Origin: JAJXWB01 sp037044955
Lineage (GTDB): Bacteria > Pseudomonadota > Alphaproteobacteria > Rhizobiales > Beijerinckiaceae
Length of the DNA: 64,000 nt
NCBI GenBank assembly: GCA_037044955.1
Contig: JBAOHX010000011.1
Span: forward strand, 124,001-188,000
Reading direction: 5' to 3'
In this document: piece by piece, positions 19,084 through 26,782 of the stretch
How positions within the stretch are numbered: the first letter of the stretch is position 1
How the letters are laid out: every line of letters starts with the position of its first letter
Made by a program: the position numbers and the translations under genes
Notes under the pieces: model-generated
Seen by the model: only the letters and a program-made list of their open reading frames with translations
Told to the model about the DNA's origin: nothing
Database searches by the model: none

Positions 19084-20368
19084 TCATGGGTCGACCAGTA
19101 TGGCGCGCAGGTCGTTGACGTTGGTGAGCGTCGGGCCGGGGCGCAAGAGATCGCCGAGCGCCTCGAAGAAGCCGGTGGAATCGTTGTCGGCGAGCATGCC
19201 GGCGGCATCGAGGCCTTTGTTCGCGCGCGCGGGCAAGCGTGGTCGCGTCGACGAAGGCGCCGGCGGGATCGGTCGCCGCGCCGCCGCCGCCGTCCGTGCC
19301 GTCGGTGTCGCCGGCCACCGCCGCGATCCCCGCCGCGCCGCCGAGCGCCAGCGCCAGCGCCAGCGCATATTCCTGGTTCGGGCCGCCGCGGCCCCGGCCA
19401 GCGATCGTCACGGTCAGTTCGCCGCCCGACAGGATGGCGGCGCGGCGGCCTTCGGCGAGGAGCTTTTTCGCCAGCGCGGCGTGGGAAGCGGCGACTTCGC
19501 GCGCCTCGCCCTCGACGTCGGCGCCGAGGGAGACCGGCTCGTAGCCGGCTTCCTTCGCCGCTGCGGCGGCTGCGGCGAGCGAATCGGCCGGGCGCGCGAC
19601 AATCTTGAAAGGGGCGTCCGCGAAGATCGGATCGCCGGGTTTGGGCGTCTCCATGAGGGGATCCTCGAGCAGCGCGTGCGCGCTGGCGGGCAGGTCGATG
19701 CCGTATTTCGCGACGATGGCGCGGGCGTCGGCGAGCGTGGTCGGATCGGGAACGGTCGGGCCGGACGCGATGGCAGAAGGCTCGTCGCGCGGCACGTCCG
19801 ATATGGCGAGGCTGACGAGGCGCGCGGGCCGGGCGAGGGCCGCAAGCCGGCCGCCCTTGATGCGCGAGAGATGCTTGCGCACGCAATTGATCTCGCCGAT
19901 GACGGCGCCCGAGCGCAGCAGGGCGCGGGTGATCGCCTGCTTCTCGGCGAGCGTGAGATCGCCCGCCGGCGCGATCCAGTTGGCCGAGCCGCCGCCCGAC
20001 AAAAGCGCGAGGACGAGATCGTCGGGGCCCGCGCCGCGCGCGAGATCGAGTATGCGCGCGGTCGCCTCGACGCCCGCCTGATCGGGCACGGGATGGCCCG
20101 CTTCCAGCACGGGCGCGACGCGGGTCGCGCAGCCGTAGCCCTGCCGCGCGACGCCGAGGCCGGCGAGCTTCTCCTTGGGCAGGCCGAGCGTGTCGAGATA
20201 ATGGGATTCGGCCGCCGCGATCATCGAACCCGCCGCCTTGCCGGCGCCGAGCAGGACGATGCGCCCTTTGGGCGGGGCGGGAAGATGGCGCGCGAGAAGG
20301 CCGGCGGGATGCGCGGCAGCCACGGCTGCGTCGAACAGCTTGCGCAGGATTTCGCGCGCGTCGGTCAA
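19084..20368 (-). CDS. ttuD: glycerate 2-kinase, DUF4147 type (TtuD; frameshifted here)
   Basis: About 427 residues after removing one extra base near 19222. The family phosphorylates D-glycerate to 2-phosphoglycerate; the Agrobacterium vitis homologue was first described as hydroxypyruvate reductase in the tartrate pathway. Visible are LLGAGKAAGSM, LLSGGGSANW, NCVRKHLSRIKGG, SDVPRDEPSAIASGPT, ILSGGELTVT and GRGGPNQEYALALAL. The frame breaks at TTLARAR and resumes as NKGLDAAGMLADNDSTGFFE to the end RAILVDP. A TTG start at 20368 is supported by GGGAG eight bases upstream. Its product feeds pyruvate formation through enolase and the adjacent pyk. Confidence 0.9.
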
Positions 20369-20409
20369 GATTGAGCTCCCGTCAGGGTGGGTCTTTCCGT
20401 AGCCACAAT

Positions 20410-20498
20410 GTCATTCCCGCGAAAGCGGGAATCCGGCACGCAGGCGTGCGCTTGTCGTCCTGGATTCCCGATCGCCGCTGCGCGACGTCGGGAATGAC
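20410..20498. repeat. paired palindromic intergenic repeat, GTCATTCCCG family, copy 1
   Basis: One arm begins GTCATTCCCGCGAAAGCGGG and is itself a hairpin. The other, in inverted orientation, begins TGGATTCCCG near 20461 and ends CGGGAATGAC. The two face each other around a spacer of about 25 bases, so the unit can form two hairpins or one long one. It lies between ttuC and ttuD. Confidence 0.8.
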
Positions 20499-20528
20499 AG
20501 CCAATGCGTGAATGAAAGGCAACCCGCC

Positions 20529-21605
20529 TCACGCATTCTCCGCGGCGATCGCGCCGATGACGGCGTCCGTCACCTCGCGCGTATTCGCCTTGCCGCCGAG
20601 GTCGGGCGTATGCAGCGCCGGATCGGCGGTGACGCGCTCGATCGCCTTCATCAGGCGATCTGCGGCGTCCTTCTCGCCGAGATGTTCCAGCATCATGACA
20701 GCCGACCAGAACGTGCCGACGGGATTGGCGATCCCCTTGCCCATGATGTCGAAGGCCGAGCCGTGGATCGGCTCGAACATGGACGGGAATTCGCGTTCGG
20801 GATTGAGGTTGGCGGTCGGCGCGATGCCGAGCGAGCCGGCGAGCGCGGCGGCGAGGTCGGAGAGAATGTCGGCGTGCAGGTTGGTGGCGACGATCGTGTC
20901 GATGGTCTCGGGCTTCAGCACCATGCGCATGGTCATGGCGTCGACGATCATCTTGTCCCAGGTCACGTCGGGAAATTCCTTGGCGACTTCGGCGGCGACC
21001 TCGTCCCACATCACCATGGCGTAGCGCTGCGCGTTCGACTTGGTGACGACGGTCAGAAGTTTTCGCGGACGAGACTGCGCGAGCCGGAACGCGAAGCGGA
21101 TGACGCGCGTGACGCCGGCGCGCGTCATCATCGACACGTCGGTTGCGGCCTCGATGGGCAGGCCCTGATGCACGCGGCCGCCGACGCCCGAATATTCGCC
21201 TTCCGAATTTTCACGCACGATGACCCAATCCAATTCGGGCCCATTCACCTTGCGCAGCGGCGAGGTGATGCCCGGCAGGATGCGCGTCGGGCGCACGTTG
21301 GCGTATTGGTCGAAGGGCTGGCAGATGGCGAGCCGCAGGCCCCACAGCGTGATGTGGTCGGGAATGTCGGGATGGCCGGCCGAGCCGAACAGGATCGCGT
21401 CGTGGTTCTTGATCTGCGCGCGGCCGTCCTCCGGCATCATGCGGCCATGCTTCTTGTAATACTCGCCGCCCCAGTCGAAATGATCGAAGTGGAACGCGAA
21501 CCTGCCGTCGCGGGCGGCGAGCGCCTTCAGCACCTCGACGCCGGCGTCCACGACTTCCGTGCCGATGCCGTCGCCGGGAATGGCTGCGATCTTGTACGTC
21601 TTCAT
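20529..21605 (-). CDS. ttuC: tartrate dehydrogenase / D-malate dehydrogenase family
   Basis: A 358-residue member of the isocitrate/isopropylmalate dehydrogenase superfamily. It probably oxidises tartrate with NAD to oxaloglycolate and, in this subgroup, also decarboxylates D-malate or tartrate to D-glycerate. Visible are the start YKIAAIPGDGIGTEVV, the active-site segment VIVRENSEGEYSG, KSNAQRYAMVMW with the catalytic Lys, VDAMTMRMVLKP, and the cofactor loop EPIHGSAFDIMGKGIANP, with Asp/Ile typical of NAD users. MFS transporter upstream, glycerate kinase downstream and pyruvate kinase beyond match the order of the Agrobacterium vitis ttu genes, which supports tartrate over isopropylmalate. 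Confidence 0.92.
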   Translation of the reverse strand: MKTYKIAAIPGDGIGTEVVDAGVEVLKALAARDGRFAFHFDHFDWGGEYYKKHGRMMPEDGRAQIKNHDAILFGSAGHPDIPDHITLWGLRLAICQPFDQYANVRPTRILPGITSPLRKVNGPELDWVIVRENSEGEYSGVGGRVHQGLPIEAATDVSMMTRAGVTRVIRFAFRLAQSRPRKLLTVVTKSNAQRYAMVMWDEVAAEVAKEFPDVTWDKMIVDAMTMRMVLKPETIDTIVATNLHADILSDLAAALAGSLGIAPTANLNPEREFPSMFEPIHGSAFDIMGKGIANPVGTFWSAVMMLEHLGEKDAADRLMKAIERVTADPALHTPDLGGKANTREVTDAVIGAIAAENA

Positions 21606-21633
21606 GTGTCTTGCTCCCGAAATGCGAGCGCGC

Positions 21634-22929
21634 TCAGCGCGCGTTGACGACAGCCGCAGGGCGCGAGGCCGCGCGGGCGAGAAGAAGGGTGAGGACGGCC
21701 GACAGCACCAGCAGGCCGGCGACGAACCAGAGGCCGCCGGCGAAGCTGCCCGTCTGGTCCTTGATCCAGCCGATCATCGCCGGACCGAAGAAGCCGCCGA
21801 GATTGCCGATCGAGTTGATGGTGGCGATGCCGGCCGCCGCCGCAGGGCCCGACAGGAACAGCGTCGGCATCGACCAGAGCGGCGGCTTGGCGGCGCTGAT
21901 GCCGACATTGACCAGAACCAGCGCGGCGACCACCGAGACGACCGACGACGAGAGGCCGGCGATCGCGAGGCCGATGGCGGCGGCAAGGCAGGCGATGACG
22001 ACGTGCCAGGTGCGCTCGTTGGTCTTGTCCGAATGCCAGGACCACAGATACATGGCCACGACCGCGACCGTCGGCGGCACGGCGTTGAGGAAGCCGACCG
22101 CCATGTTTGACATGCCGAAGCCCTTGATGATCTGCGGCGCCCAGACGCCGAGCGTGTAGAGGCCGGCCGACGTGCCGAAATAGACGAGGGCGAGCGCCAG
22201 CACGCGGGGATCGGCGAGGCCCTGCCAGATCGAATGTCCGGCAGACGCCGCCTTGGCGGCGCGCTCGGCGTTCATCGTCTCCGCAAGCCAGGCGCGCTCG
22301 TCGTCCTTCAGCCATTTCGCGTCTTCGGGCCTGTCCGTCATGTAGGCGAGCACGACGAAGCCGAGGATGACGGCGGGCACGGCTTCGATCAGGAACAGCC
22401 ATTGCCAGCCTTTCAGGCCCCAGACGCCGTTCATCTCGAGCAGCGCGGACGACAGCGGCGAGCCGAGCACGGTCGACAGCGGCGCGGCCGCCATGAACAG
22501 CGAGGTGGCCGCCGCGCGCTGGCGGGCGGGGAACCAGTAGGAGAGATAGAGGATGATGCCGGGAAAGAAGCCGGCCTCCGCCGCGCCCAGCAGGAAGCGC
22601 AGGATGTAGAAGCTGGTCGCGCCCTGCACGAAGGCCATGGCCGCCGAGACGATGCCCCAGGTGATCATGACGCGCGCGATCCACAACCGCGCGCCGACCT
22701 TGTCGAGCACGATGTTGGAAGGCACCTCGAACAGGAAATAGCCCCAGAAGAAGATGCCGGCGCCGAAGCCGAAGATCGAGGCGGTGAAGCCGAGATCCTT
22801 GTTCATCGTCAGCGACGCGAAACCTATGTTCACGCGGTCGATGAAGGCGACGAAATAGAGAAGCATGATGAACGGCACGATGCGCAGCGATACGCGGCGC
22901 ATGGCGCGCGTCTGGAGATCGTCTCCCAT
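21634..22929 (-). CDS. ttuB: MFS transporter, tartrate/ACS family
   Basis: A 431-residue, 12-helix anion:cation symporter family protein. The start at 22929 (MGDDLQTRAMRRVSLRIVPF) follows GGGAG; an in-frame extension to 23013 overlaps the promoter and is rejected. The N-terminal signature IVPFIMLLYFVAFIDRVNIG with the acidic residue in helix 1, and the loop ADPRVLALALVYFG, are typical of the tartrate/phthalate/glucarate transporters. It is the first gene of the leftward tartrate operon and is divergent from the LysR regulator, so tartrate uptake is the best assignment. Confidence 0.9.
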   Translation of the reverse strand: MGDDLQTRAMRRVSLRIVPFIMLLYFVAFIDRVNIGFASLTMNKDLGFTASIFGFGAGIFFWGYFLFEVPSNIVLDKVGARLWIARVMITWGIVSAAMAFVQGATSFYILRFLLGAAEAGFFPGIILYLSYWFPARQRAAATSLFMAAAPLSTVLGSPLSSALLEMNGVWGLKGWQWLFLIEAVPAVILGFVVLAYMTDRPEDAKWLKDDERAWLAETMNAERAAKAASAGHSIWQGLADPRVLALALVYFGTSAGLYTLGVWAPQIIKGFGMSNMAVGFLNAVPPTVAVVAMYLWSWHSDKTNERTWHVVIACLAAAIGLAIAGLSSSVVSVVAALVLVNVGISAAKPPLWSMPTLFLSGPAAAAGIATINSIGNLGGFFGPAMIGWIKDQTGSFAGGLWFVAGLLVLSAVLTLLLARAASRPAAVVNAR

Positions 22930-23045
22930 TGCAGTCTCCCTCAGGAATTCTTGATTGTGCGGAAGACCCTGTGCGTGGAAACGCGCCAACTCAATCGGCT
23001 GGGGTTTATACAAAAAAATGATATAATCACGCCGGGGAGGAGAGC
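22930..23045. promoter_or_regulatory. divergent promoter region of the tartrate cluster
   Basis: The 116 bases between the MFS transporter (leftward) and LysR gene (rightward) contain an AT-rich stretch unlike its surroundings (TTTATACAAAAAAATGATAT, 23005-23024). It contains a TATAAT at 23022-23027 that suits a rightward -10 element, and a partial dyad TATA...TATA where a LysR protein could bind. The ribosome site GGGGAGG precedes the LysR start. The exact operator is not resolved. Confidence 0.45.
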
Positions 23046-23963
23046 ATGGAGCTGCACCAGCTTCGCTGCTTCGTGGCGGCGGCCGAGGAGCTGCATTTCG
23101 GGCGCGCGGCGCAGCGCCTCGAAATGCTGCCCTCCGCGCTCGGCCGCCACATCAAGCTGCTGGAGGAGGAGCTTGGCGCCCCGCTGTTTGCGCGCACGAC
23201 GCGCTCGGTCTCGCTGACCGAGGACGGCGCGAGCCTCTTGCGTCAGGCGCGCGCGCTGCTGGCGCAGGCCGAGGCGATCGCGCAAGGGTTTCGCGACCGA
23301 CGCCACGAGGCCGCGCGCCGCCGCTTCCGCATCGGCGCCATCGACAGCGCGGCGGCGGGTTTCATGCCGCCGCTGCTGCATGATCTTTCGGCTGCGCATC
23401 CCGGGATCGTGGCGCAGCTTGTCGAGGACAAGACCGTGCGGCTGCTGCCGAAAATCCTGTCCGGGGCGCTGGACCTTGCCTTCGTTCGCCCGCCGGAGCG
23501 CGCCGACCGGCGGCTCGAATTCCGCGCGCTTCTGGACGAGAGCGCGGTCGTGGCCTTCGCGCAGAAGCACCGGCTGGCGCATCGCAAGGCGGTCGGCATC
23601 GCCGACATTGCCGAGGAACCGCTGATCGTGCCGGACCGCCGCTCGCGCCCGCATAGCCACGACCTCACCGTGAAGCTGTTCGACGAGGCCGGGCTTCGAC
23701 CGCATATCGCGCAGATCGCGGACGAGAAACAGACCATCGTCAATCTCGTCGCCGCCGGCCTCGGCGCGGCCATCGTGCCGCGCTGGACGGCGCGCATGGC
23801 GATACCGGGCGTACGCTTCGTGCCGCTGAAGCCGACCGGCGCGGGGCCTGTCGGGCGCCTGCCGCTCGCGGCGGCCTGGCTGAGGGGTTCGCGCGATCCG
23901 ACGCGCGACGCGATCCTCGCCGTCATCGAAGCGCGCCTGCGCGACTATGCGCGCGATGCGTGA
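23046..23963 (+). CDS. ttuA: LysR family transcriptional regulator, probable tartrate operon regulator
   Basis: A 305-residue LysR protein. The winged-helix domain covers residues 1-60 (MELHQLRCFVAAAEELHFGR, then LGRHIKLLEEELGAPLF), with ARTTRSVSLTEDG after the recognition helix. The effector domain starts near residue 90 (RIGAIDSAAAGFMPPLLHDL) and ends with a typical LTTR tail. It is transcribed away from the MFS-ttuC-ttuD-pyk operon across a short AT-rich gap, the classical arrangement of LysR activators and their targets, and ttuA of Agrobacterium vitis holds the same place. The tartrate link is inferred from position. Confidence 0.88.
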   Translation: MELHQLRCFVAAAEELHFGRAAQRLEMLPSALGRHIKLLEEELGAPLFARTTRSVSLTEDGASLLRQARALLAQAEAIAQGFRDRRHEAARRRFRIGAIDSAAAGFMPPLLHDLSAAHPGIVAQLVEDKTVRLLPKILSGALDLAFVRPPERADRRLEFRALLDESAVVAFAQKHRLAHRKAVGIADIAEEPLIVPDRRSRPHSHDLTVKLFDEAGLRPHIAQIADEKQTIVNLVAAGLGAAIVPRWTARMAIPGVRFVPLKPTGAGPVGRLPLAAAWLRGSRDPTRDAILAVIEARLRDYARDA

Positions 23964-23989
23964 AGGCGTACTGCCGCGCCAACCCATTT

Positions 23990-24096
23990 CTTCATGCTGA
24001 GGAGCGGCCGAAGGCCGCGTCTCGAAGCATGGCTATACGCGCGGACGTCGCCACCCTTCGAGACGCAATGCTGCGCATTGCTCCTCAGGGCGAAGG
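23990..24096. repeat. paired palindromic intergenic repeat, GCTGAGGAGC / GCTCCTCAG family
   Basis: Begins TTCATGCTGAGGAGC, contains a hairpin CGGCCGAAGGCCG and GCGTCTCGAAGCATG. After a spacer it continues as the inverted half CCTTCGAGACGCAATGCTGC to GCTCCTCAGGGCGAAGG. The two halves pair over GCGTCTCGAAG/CTTCGAGACGC and the outer GAGGAGC/GCTCCTC. It lies between the LysR gene and the N-formylglutamate amidohydrolase. No coding potential is evident. Confidence 0.75.
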
Positions 24097-24152
24097 TTTC
24101 TGTAGCTCAAATCAGACTTGAAACGCGGCCCGTCCTGCTGCACTTGGCGTTC

Positions 24153-24929
24153 ATGTCAGATTTCCAGCCCGTCGAACGAATCGCAGGCCCGGCCGACGCC
24201 GGCGTGCTGATCGTCTGCGATCACGCCTCCAATGCGCTGCCCGGGGAATATGGCTCGCTCGGCCTGCCGGCGGAGGCTTTCCAGCGCCATATCGCCTACG
24301 ACATCGGCGCGGCGGGCGTGACGCGGCGGCTGGCGAAGCTCCTGAACGCCCCGGCCGTGCTCTCCTGCTTCTCGCGCCTGCTGATCGATCCCAATCGCGG
24401 CGCCGACGATCCGACGCTTGTCATGCGCATTTCCGACGGCGCGCTGATCCCCGGCAACGCCCGCATCGATGCGGCGGAGATCGACAAGCGTCGCGAGAAA
24501 TACTGGCGGCCCTACCGCGACGCCACGATCGCGGAAGTCGAGCGCATGGCGGCGAGCGGGAAAATTCCATCCGTCATCTCGGTCCATTCCTTCACGCCGG
24601 TATGGAAGGGCGCGGCGCGTCCGTGGCATGTCGCGCTGCTGTGGGACAGCGACCCGCGCCTCGCCAAGCCGTTGATCGCCGGACTTGCGGGCGAGCGCGA
24701 TCTCGTCGTCGGCGACAATGAGCCCTACGACGGCGCGCTCAACGGCGACACGATGTACGAACTCGGAACTTCGCGCGGATTGCCGCACGCTCTCTTCGAA
24801 ATCCGGCAGGACCTGATCGCTGACGAGAAGGGTCAGGCGGAATGGGCCGAGCGCATCGCGCGCGAATTGAAGCCCGTTCTCACCGATCCCGCCGTCCACC
24901 GCGTCGAGATGCATCCGACGCGGACATGA
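24153..24929 (+). CDS. N-formylglutamate amidohydrolase family protein
   Basis: A 258-residue zinc-dependent amidohydrolase from the ATG at 24153 (MSDFQPVERIAG); the upstream part of the frame runs through a repeat and is rejected. The N-terminal motif VLIVCDHASNALPGEYG and the later ISVHSFTPVWKG and HALFEIRQDLI are characteristic of the HutG/FGase family, which releases glutamate and formate from N-formylglutamate. No other histidine-degradation gene is near, so the true substrate may be another N-acyl amino acid. It stands alone between two repeat blocks. Confidence 0.85.
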   Translation: MSDFQPVERIAGPADAGVLIVCDHASNALPGEYGSLGLPAEAFQRHIAYDIGAAGVTRRLAKLLNAPAVLSCFSRLLIDPNRGADDPTLVMRISDGALIPGNARIDAAEIDKRREKYWRPYRDATIAEVERMAASGKIPSVISVHSFTPVWKGAARPWHVALLWDSDPRLAKPLIAGLAGERDLVVGDNEPYDGALNGDTMYELGTSRGLPHALFEIRQDLIADEKGQAEWAERIARELKPVLTDPAVHRVEMHPTRT

Positions 24930-24940
24930 GGAGCGTGCAG

Positions 24941-25092
24941 TCCTTCTCCCGCGGAGCGGGAGAAGGTGGCCCTCGCGTCAGCGAGGGTCGGATGAGGGCG
25001 GCGCCGCAACTCGCACGTCTGTAGTGATCGCAGGGCCCTCACCCGACCCCGCTTCGCGGGGCCACCCTCTCCCGTTTCACGGGAGAGGGAGA
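24941..25092. repeat. paired palindromic intergenic repeat, CTCTCCCG family, large copy
   Basis: A mosaic of short hairpins: CTTCTCCCGCGGAGCGGGAG, CCCTCGCGTCAGCGAGGG, then CCCCGCTTCGCGGGG and CTCTCCCGTTTCACGGGAGAG. The left and right halves are roughly inverted copies (TCCGACC/ACCCGACC, GGTGGC/GCCACC). This type of low-complexity palindromic cluster occurs again in short form at 29662-29690. It fills most of the gap between the amidohydrolase and MAPEG genes; no gene is seen there. Confidence 0.75.
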
Positions 25093-25173
25093 CGCCCGCG
25101 CCTCTTTCAGAATTGGACAAGCTGACCGCAAACACGCAATCTGTCGCACAAGCGCGCTGTGGCGGAGGACATC

Positions 25174-25560
25174 ATGCCGATCGAACTGAAGATGCTCGTG
25201 TGGTCCTGCGCGCTCACCATCGTGCAGATGCTGGTCGCTGCGGCCGGCGCCCAGATGCAGGTCGGGCTCGCGGCGCTCGCCGGCAATCGCGACGACGCGC
25301 CGGCGCTCGTCGGCTTTGCGGGCCGGGCGTCGCGCGCGCATCGCAACATGCTCGAAAATCTCGTGCTGTTCGCCGCGCTCGTCCTGACGGCGCAGGCGCT
25401 CAACCGCTTCGACGCGACGACCGCGCTCGGCGCGCAATTGTTCTTCTGGGCGCGCCTTGCCTACGCGCCGGTCTACTGGATCGGCGTGCCGTGGCTGCGC
25501 ACGGGCGTGTGGGCCGTGTCGCTGGTCGGTCTTCTGCTGATCTTGTTCCGGCTGCTATAG
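25174..25560 (+). CDS. MAPEG family membrane protein
   Basis: A 128-residue four-helix membrane protein. The start at 25174 is favoured by GGAGG at 25163-25167; a GTG at 25159 is less likely. The segment GRASRAHRNMLENLVLFAAL carries the ExxxNxL-like and RAxRAxxN pattern of the MAPEG family (membrane-associated proteins in eicosanoid and glutathione metabolism). Bacterial members are poorly defined and may act on glutathione conjugates or lipids. Its stop abuts a 98-bp two-hairpin repeat shared with the convergent HAD gene. Confidence 0.83.
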   Translation: MPIELKMLVWSCALTIVQMLVAAAGAQMQVGLAALAGNRDDAPALVGFAGRASRAHRNMLENLVLFAALVLTAQALNRFDATTALGAQLFFWARLAYAPVYWIGVPWLRTGVWAVSLVGLLLILFRLL

Positions 25561-25657
25561 AGCGCGTCGCGTCTTCATGGACGCGCATGACGCGCTCAAT
25601 CTTGTTGTTTTCGTCGCATATCCTTGTCGCAAAGTCTGCAACTTTTGCGGGATATGC
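25560..25657. repeat. 98-bp two-hairpin intergenic element, copy A
   Basis: Begins with a nine-base stem GAGCGCGTC / GACGCGCTC enclosing about 20 bases, then an 18-base variable spacer, then a second stem-loop GCATATCC ... GGATATGC with internal TTGTCGCAAA / TTTTGCGG pairing. The same element, also 98 bases with no length change, occurs at 36264-36361. Here it fills the gap between two convergent genes and may double as a bidirectional terminator. Confidence 0.78.
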
Positions 25658-25663
25658 TGAATC

Positions 25664-26290
25664 TCAGCGCAGCGCGAAGCCGACGTAGCCTTCGAGTTGA
25701 TCGAGCGCGGGGCCGGGCTCGACCACCTTGATCGTCTTCATGCCCATGTCGCGCGCGGGCTTGAGATTCACGCCGAGATCATCGAGGTAGACGCACTTGG
25801 CCGGATCGACGTCGAGCGCCTCGACCATCATCCGATAGATTTTCGGGTCGGGCTTGCGCAGGCCGATCTTGGCGCTTTCGATCACGTGATTGAACATCTT
25901 CATGATGTCGGCCTTGTACATGCCCGCCATCGCGCCGGATTCCTTGGCCGGCAGGTTGTTGGTGATGCAGCCGGTCTTCATCGCCGCGTGAATGCGTTTC
26001 AGCGCCTCGACCATTTCGGGGCGCGGCAGGCCCGCGAGCAGCGGCAGCACATCGGCGCCGCGCACCTCGGCGCCGGCGGCGCGGGCCTCGGCGGCGAAGA
26101 GATCGTCGAATTCGGCGTGCGTGACTTCCGCGCGTTCGAATTTCGCCCAGGCGTTTTCGAGGTGGTTGGTCGCGTTGATCGTGCGAATGAAATCCTTCGG
26201 CAGCCCGCGTTCGCGCTCGAACCGCGCGAAAGCCTCGAAGGGGCTCGACGTGATGACGCCGCCGAAATCCCAGATCACCGCCTCGATCAT
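25664..26290 (-). CDS. HAD-IA family hydrolase
   Basis: A 208-residue haloacid-dehalogenase-fold hydrolase. Motif I is VIWDFGGVIT with the nucleophilic Asp, motif II TNNLP, motif III KIGLRKPDPKIY with the Lys, and motif IV YLDDLGVN with the acidic pair. DFGG in motif I and TNN in motif II resemble the epoxide-hydrolase-N-terminal/YihX-like subgroup, so a small-molecule phosphatase is likely. The cap region lies between motifs I and II. The longer frame to 27790 is antisense to other genes and is rejected. Confidence 0.87.
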   Translation of the reverse strand: MIEAVIWDFGGVITSSPFEAFARFERERGLPKDFIRTINATNHLENAWAKFERAEVTHAEFDDLFAAEARAAGAEVRGADVLPLLAGLPRPEMVEALKRIHAAMKTGCITNNLPAKESGAMAGMYKADIMKMFNHVIESAKIGLRKPDPKIYRMMVEALDVDPAKCVYLDDLGVNLKPARDMGMKTIKVVEPGPALDQLEGYVGFALR

Positions 26291-26446
26291 GCGTTTCTCC
26301 CCTGTGGGCTCTCGCCTAGGCGAAAAGCGCGCTGCGCGCAACGGAAAGCGCGCGGGCGAGGAAAGCGGGGACAGGCGCGGCAGGCGCCTTGACCTCGCCC
26401 CATCCCCGTCGCAAGGGTCGCGGCCGTTTCCGCACCGAGGCAGTAC

Positions 26447-26689
26447 ATGAGCACCAATTCCATCGACTCCGGCCATCTCAAGGCCTTCATCGAGCGCATC
26501 GAGCGGCTCGAGGAGGAAAAGCGCGCGCTGGCGGAAGACATCAAGGACGTCTACGCCGAGGCCAAGGGCGTGGGCTACGACGTCAAGATCATGCGCAAGA
26601 TCGTGTCGCTGCGCCGGCAGGACCACCACAAGCGCAAGGAAGAGGAAGAGATTCTCGATCTCTATCTTTCCGCGCTCGGCATGGGTTAG
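26447..26689 (+). CDS. gapR: GapR nucleoid-associated protein (DUF2312)
   Basis: An 80-residue all-helical protein matching DUF2312 along its whole length: HLKAFIERIERLEEEKRALA forms the long coiled coil, followed by DIKDVYAEAKGVGYDVKIMR and a basic segment KIVSLRRQDHHKRKEEE. In Caulobacter GapR is a DNA-clamp-like protein that binds AT-rich, overtwisted DNA ahead of replication forks and transcription. Only alphaproteobacteria carry it widely, which supports the taxonomic placement. It is monocistronic here. Confidence 0.93.
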   Translation: MSTNSIDSGHLKAFIERIERLEEEKRALAEDIKDVYAEAKGVGYDVKIMRKIVSLRRQDHHKRKEEEEILDLYLSALGMG

Positions 26690-26782
26690 TCCCCGACCTG
26701 AACACGGCTCAATTTGAACGGACAGGCGCGCGCGGCTAGCTTCACGGCAGGCGGACGCGCGCCTTTTGATTCGGGGAACGCC

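Noticed and set aside
23990..25092. Possible insertion-sequence remnants
   Set aside because: Only palindromic repeats; no transposase text or target duplications are visible.
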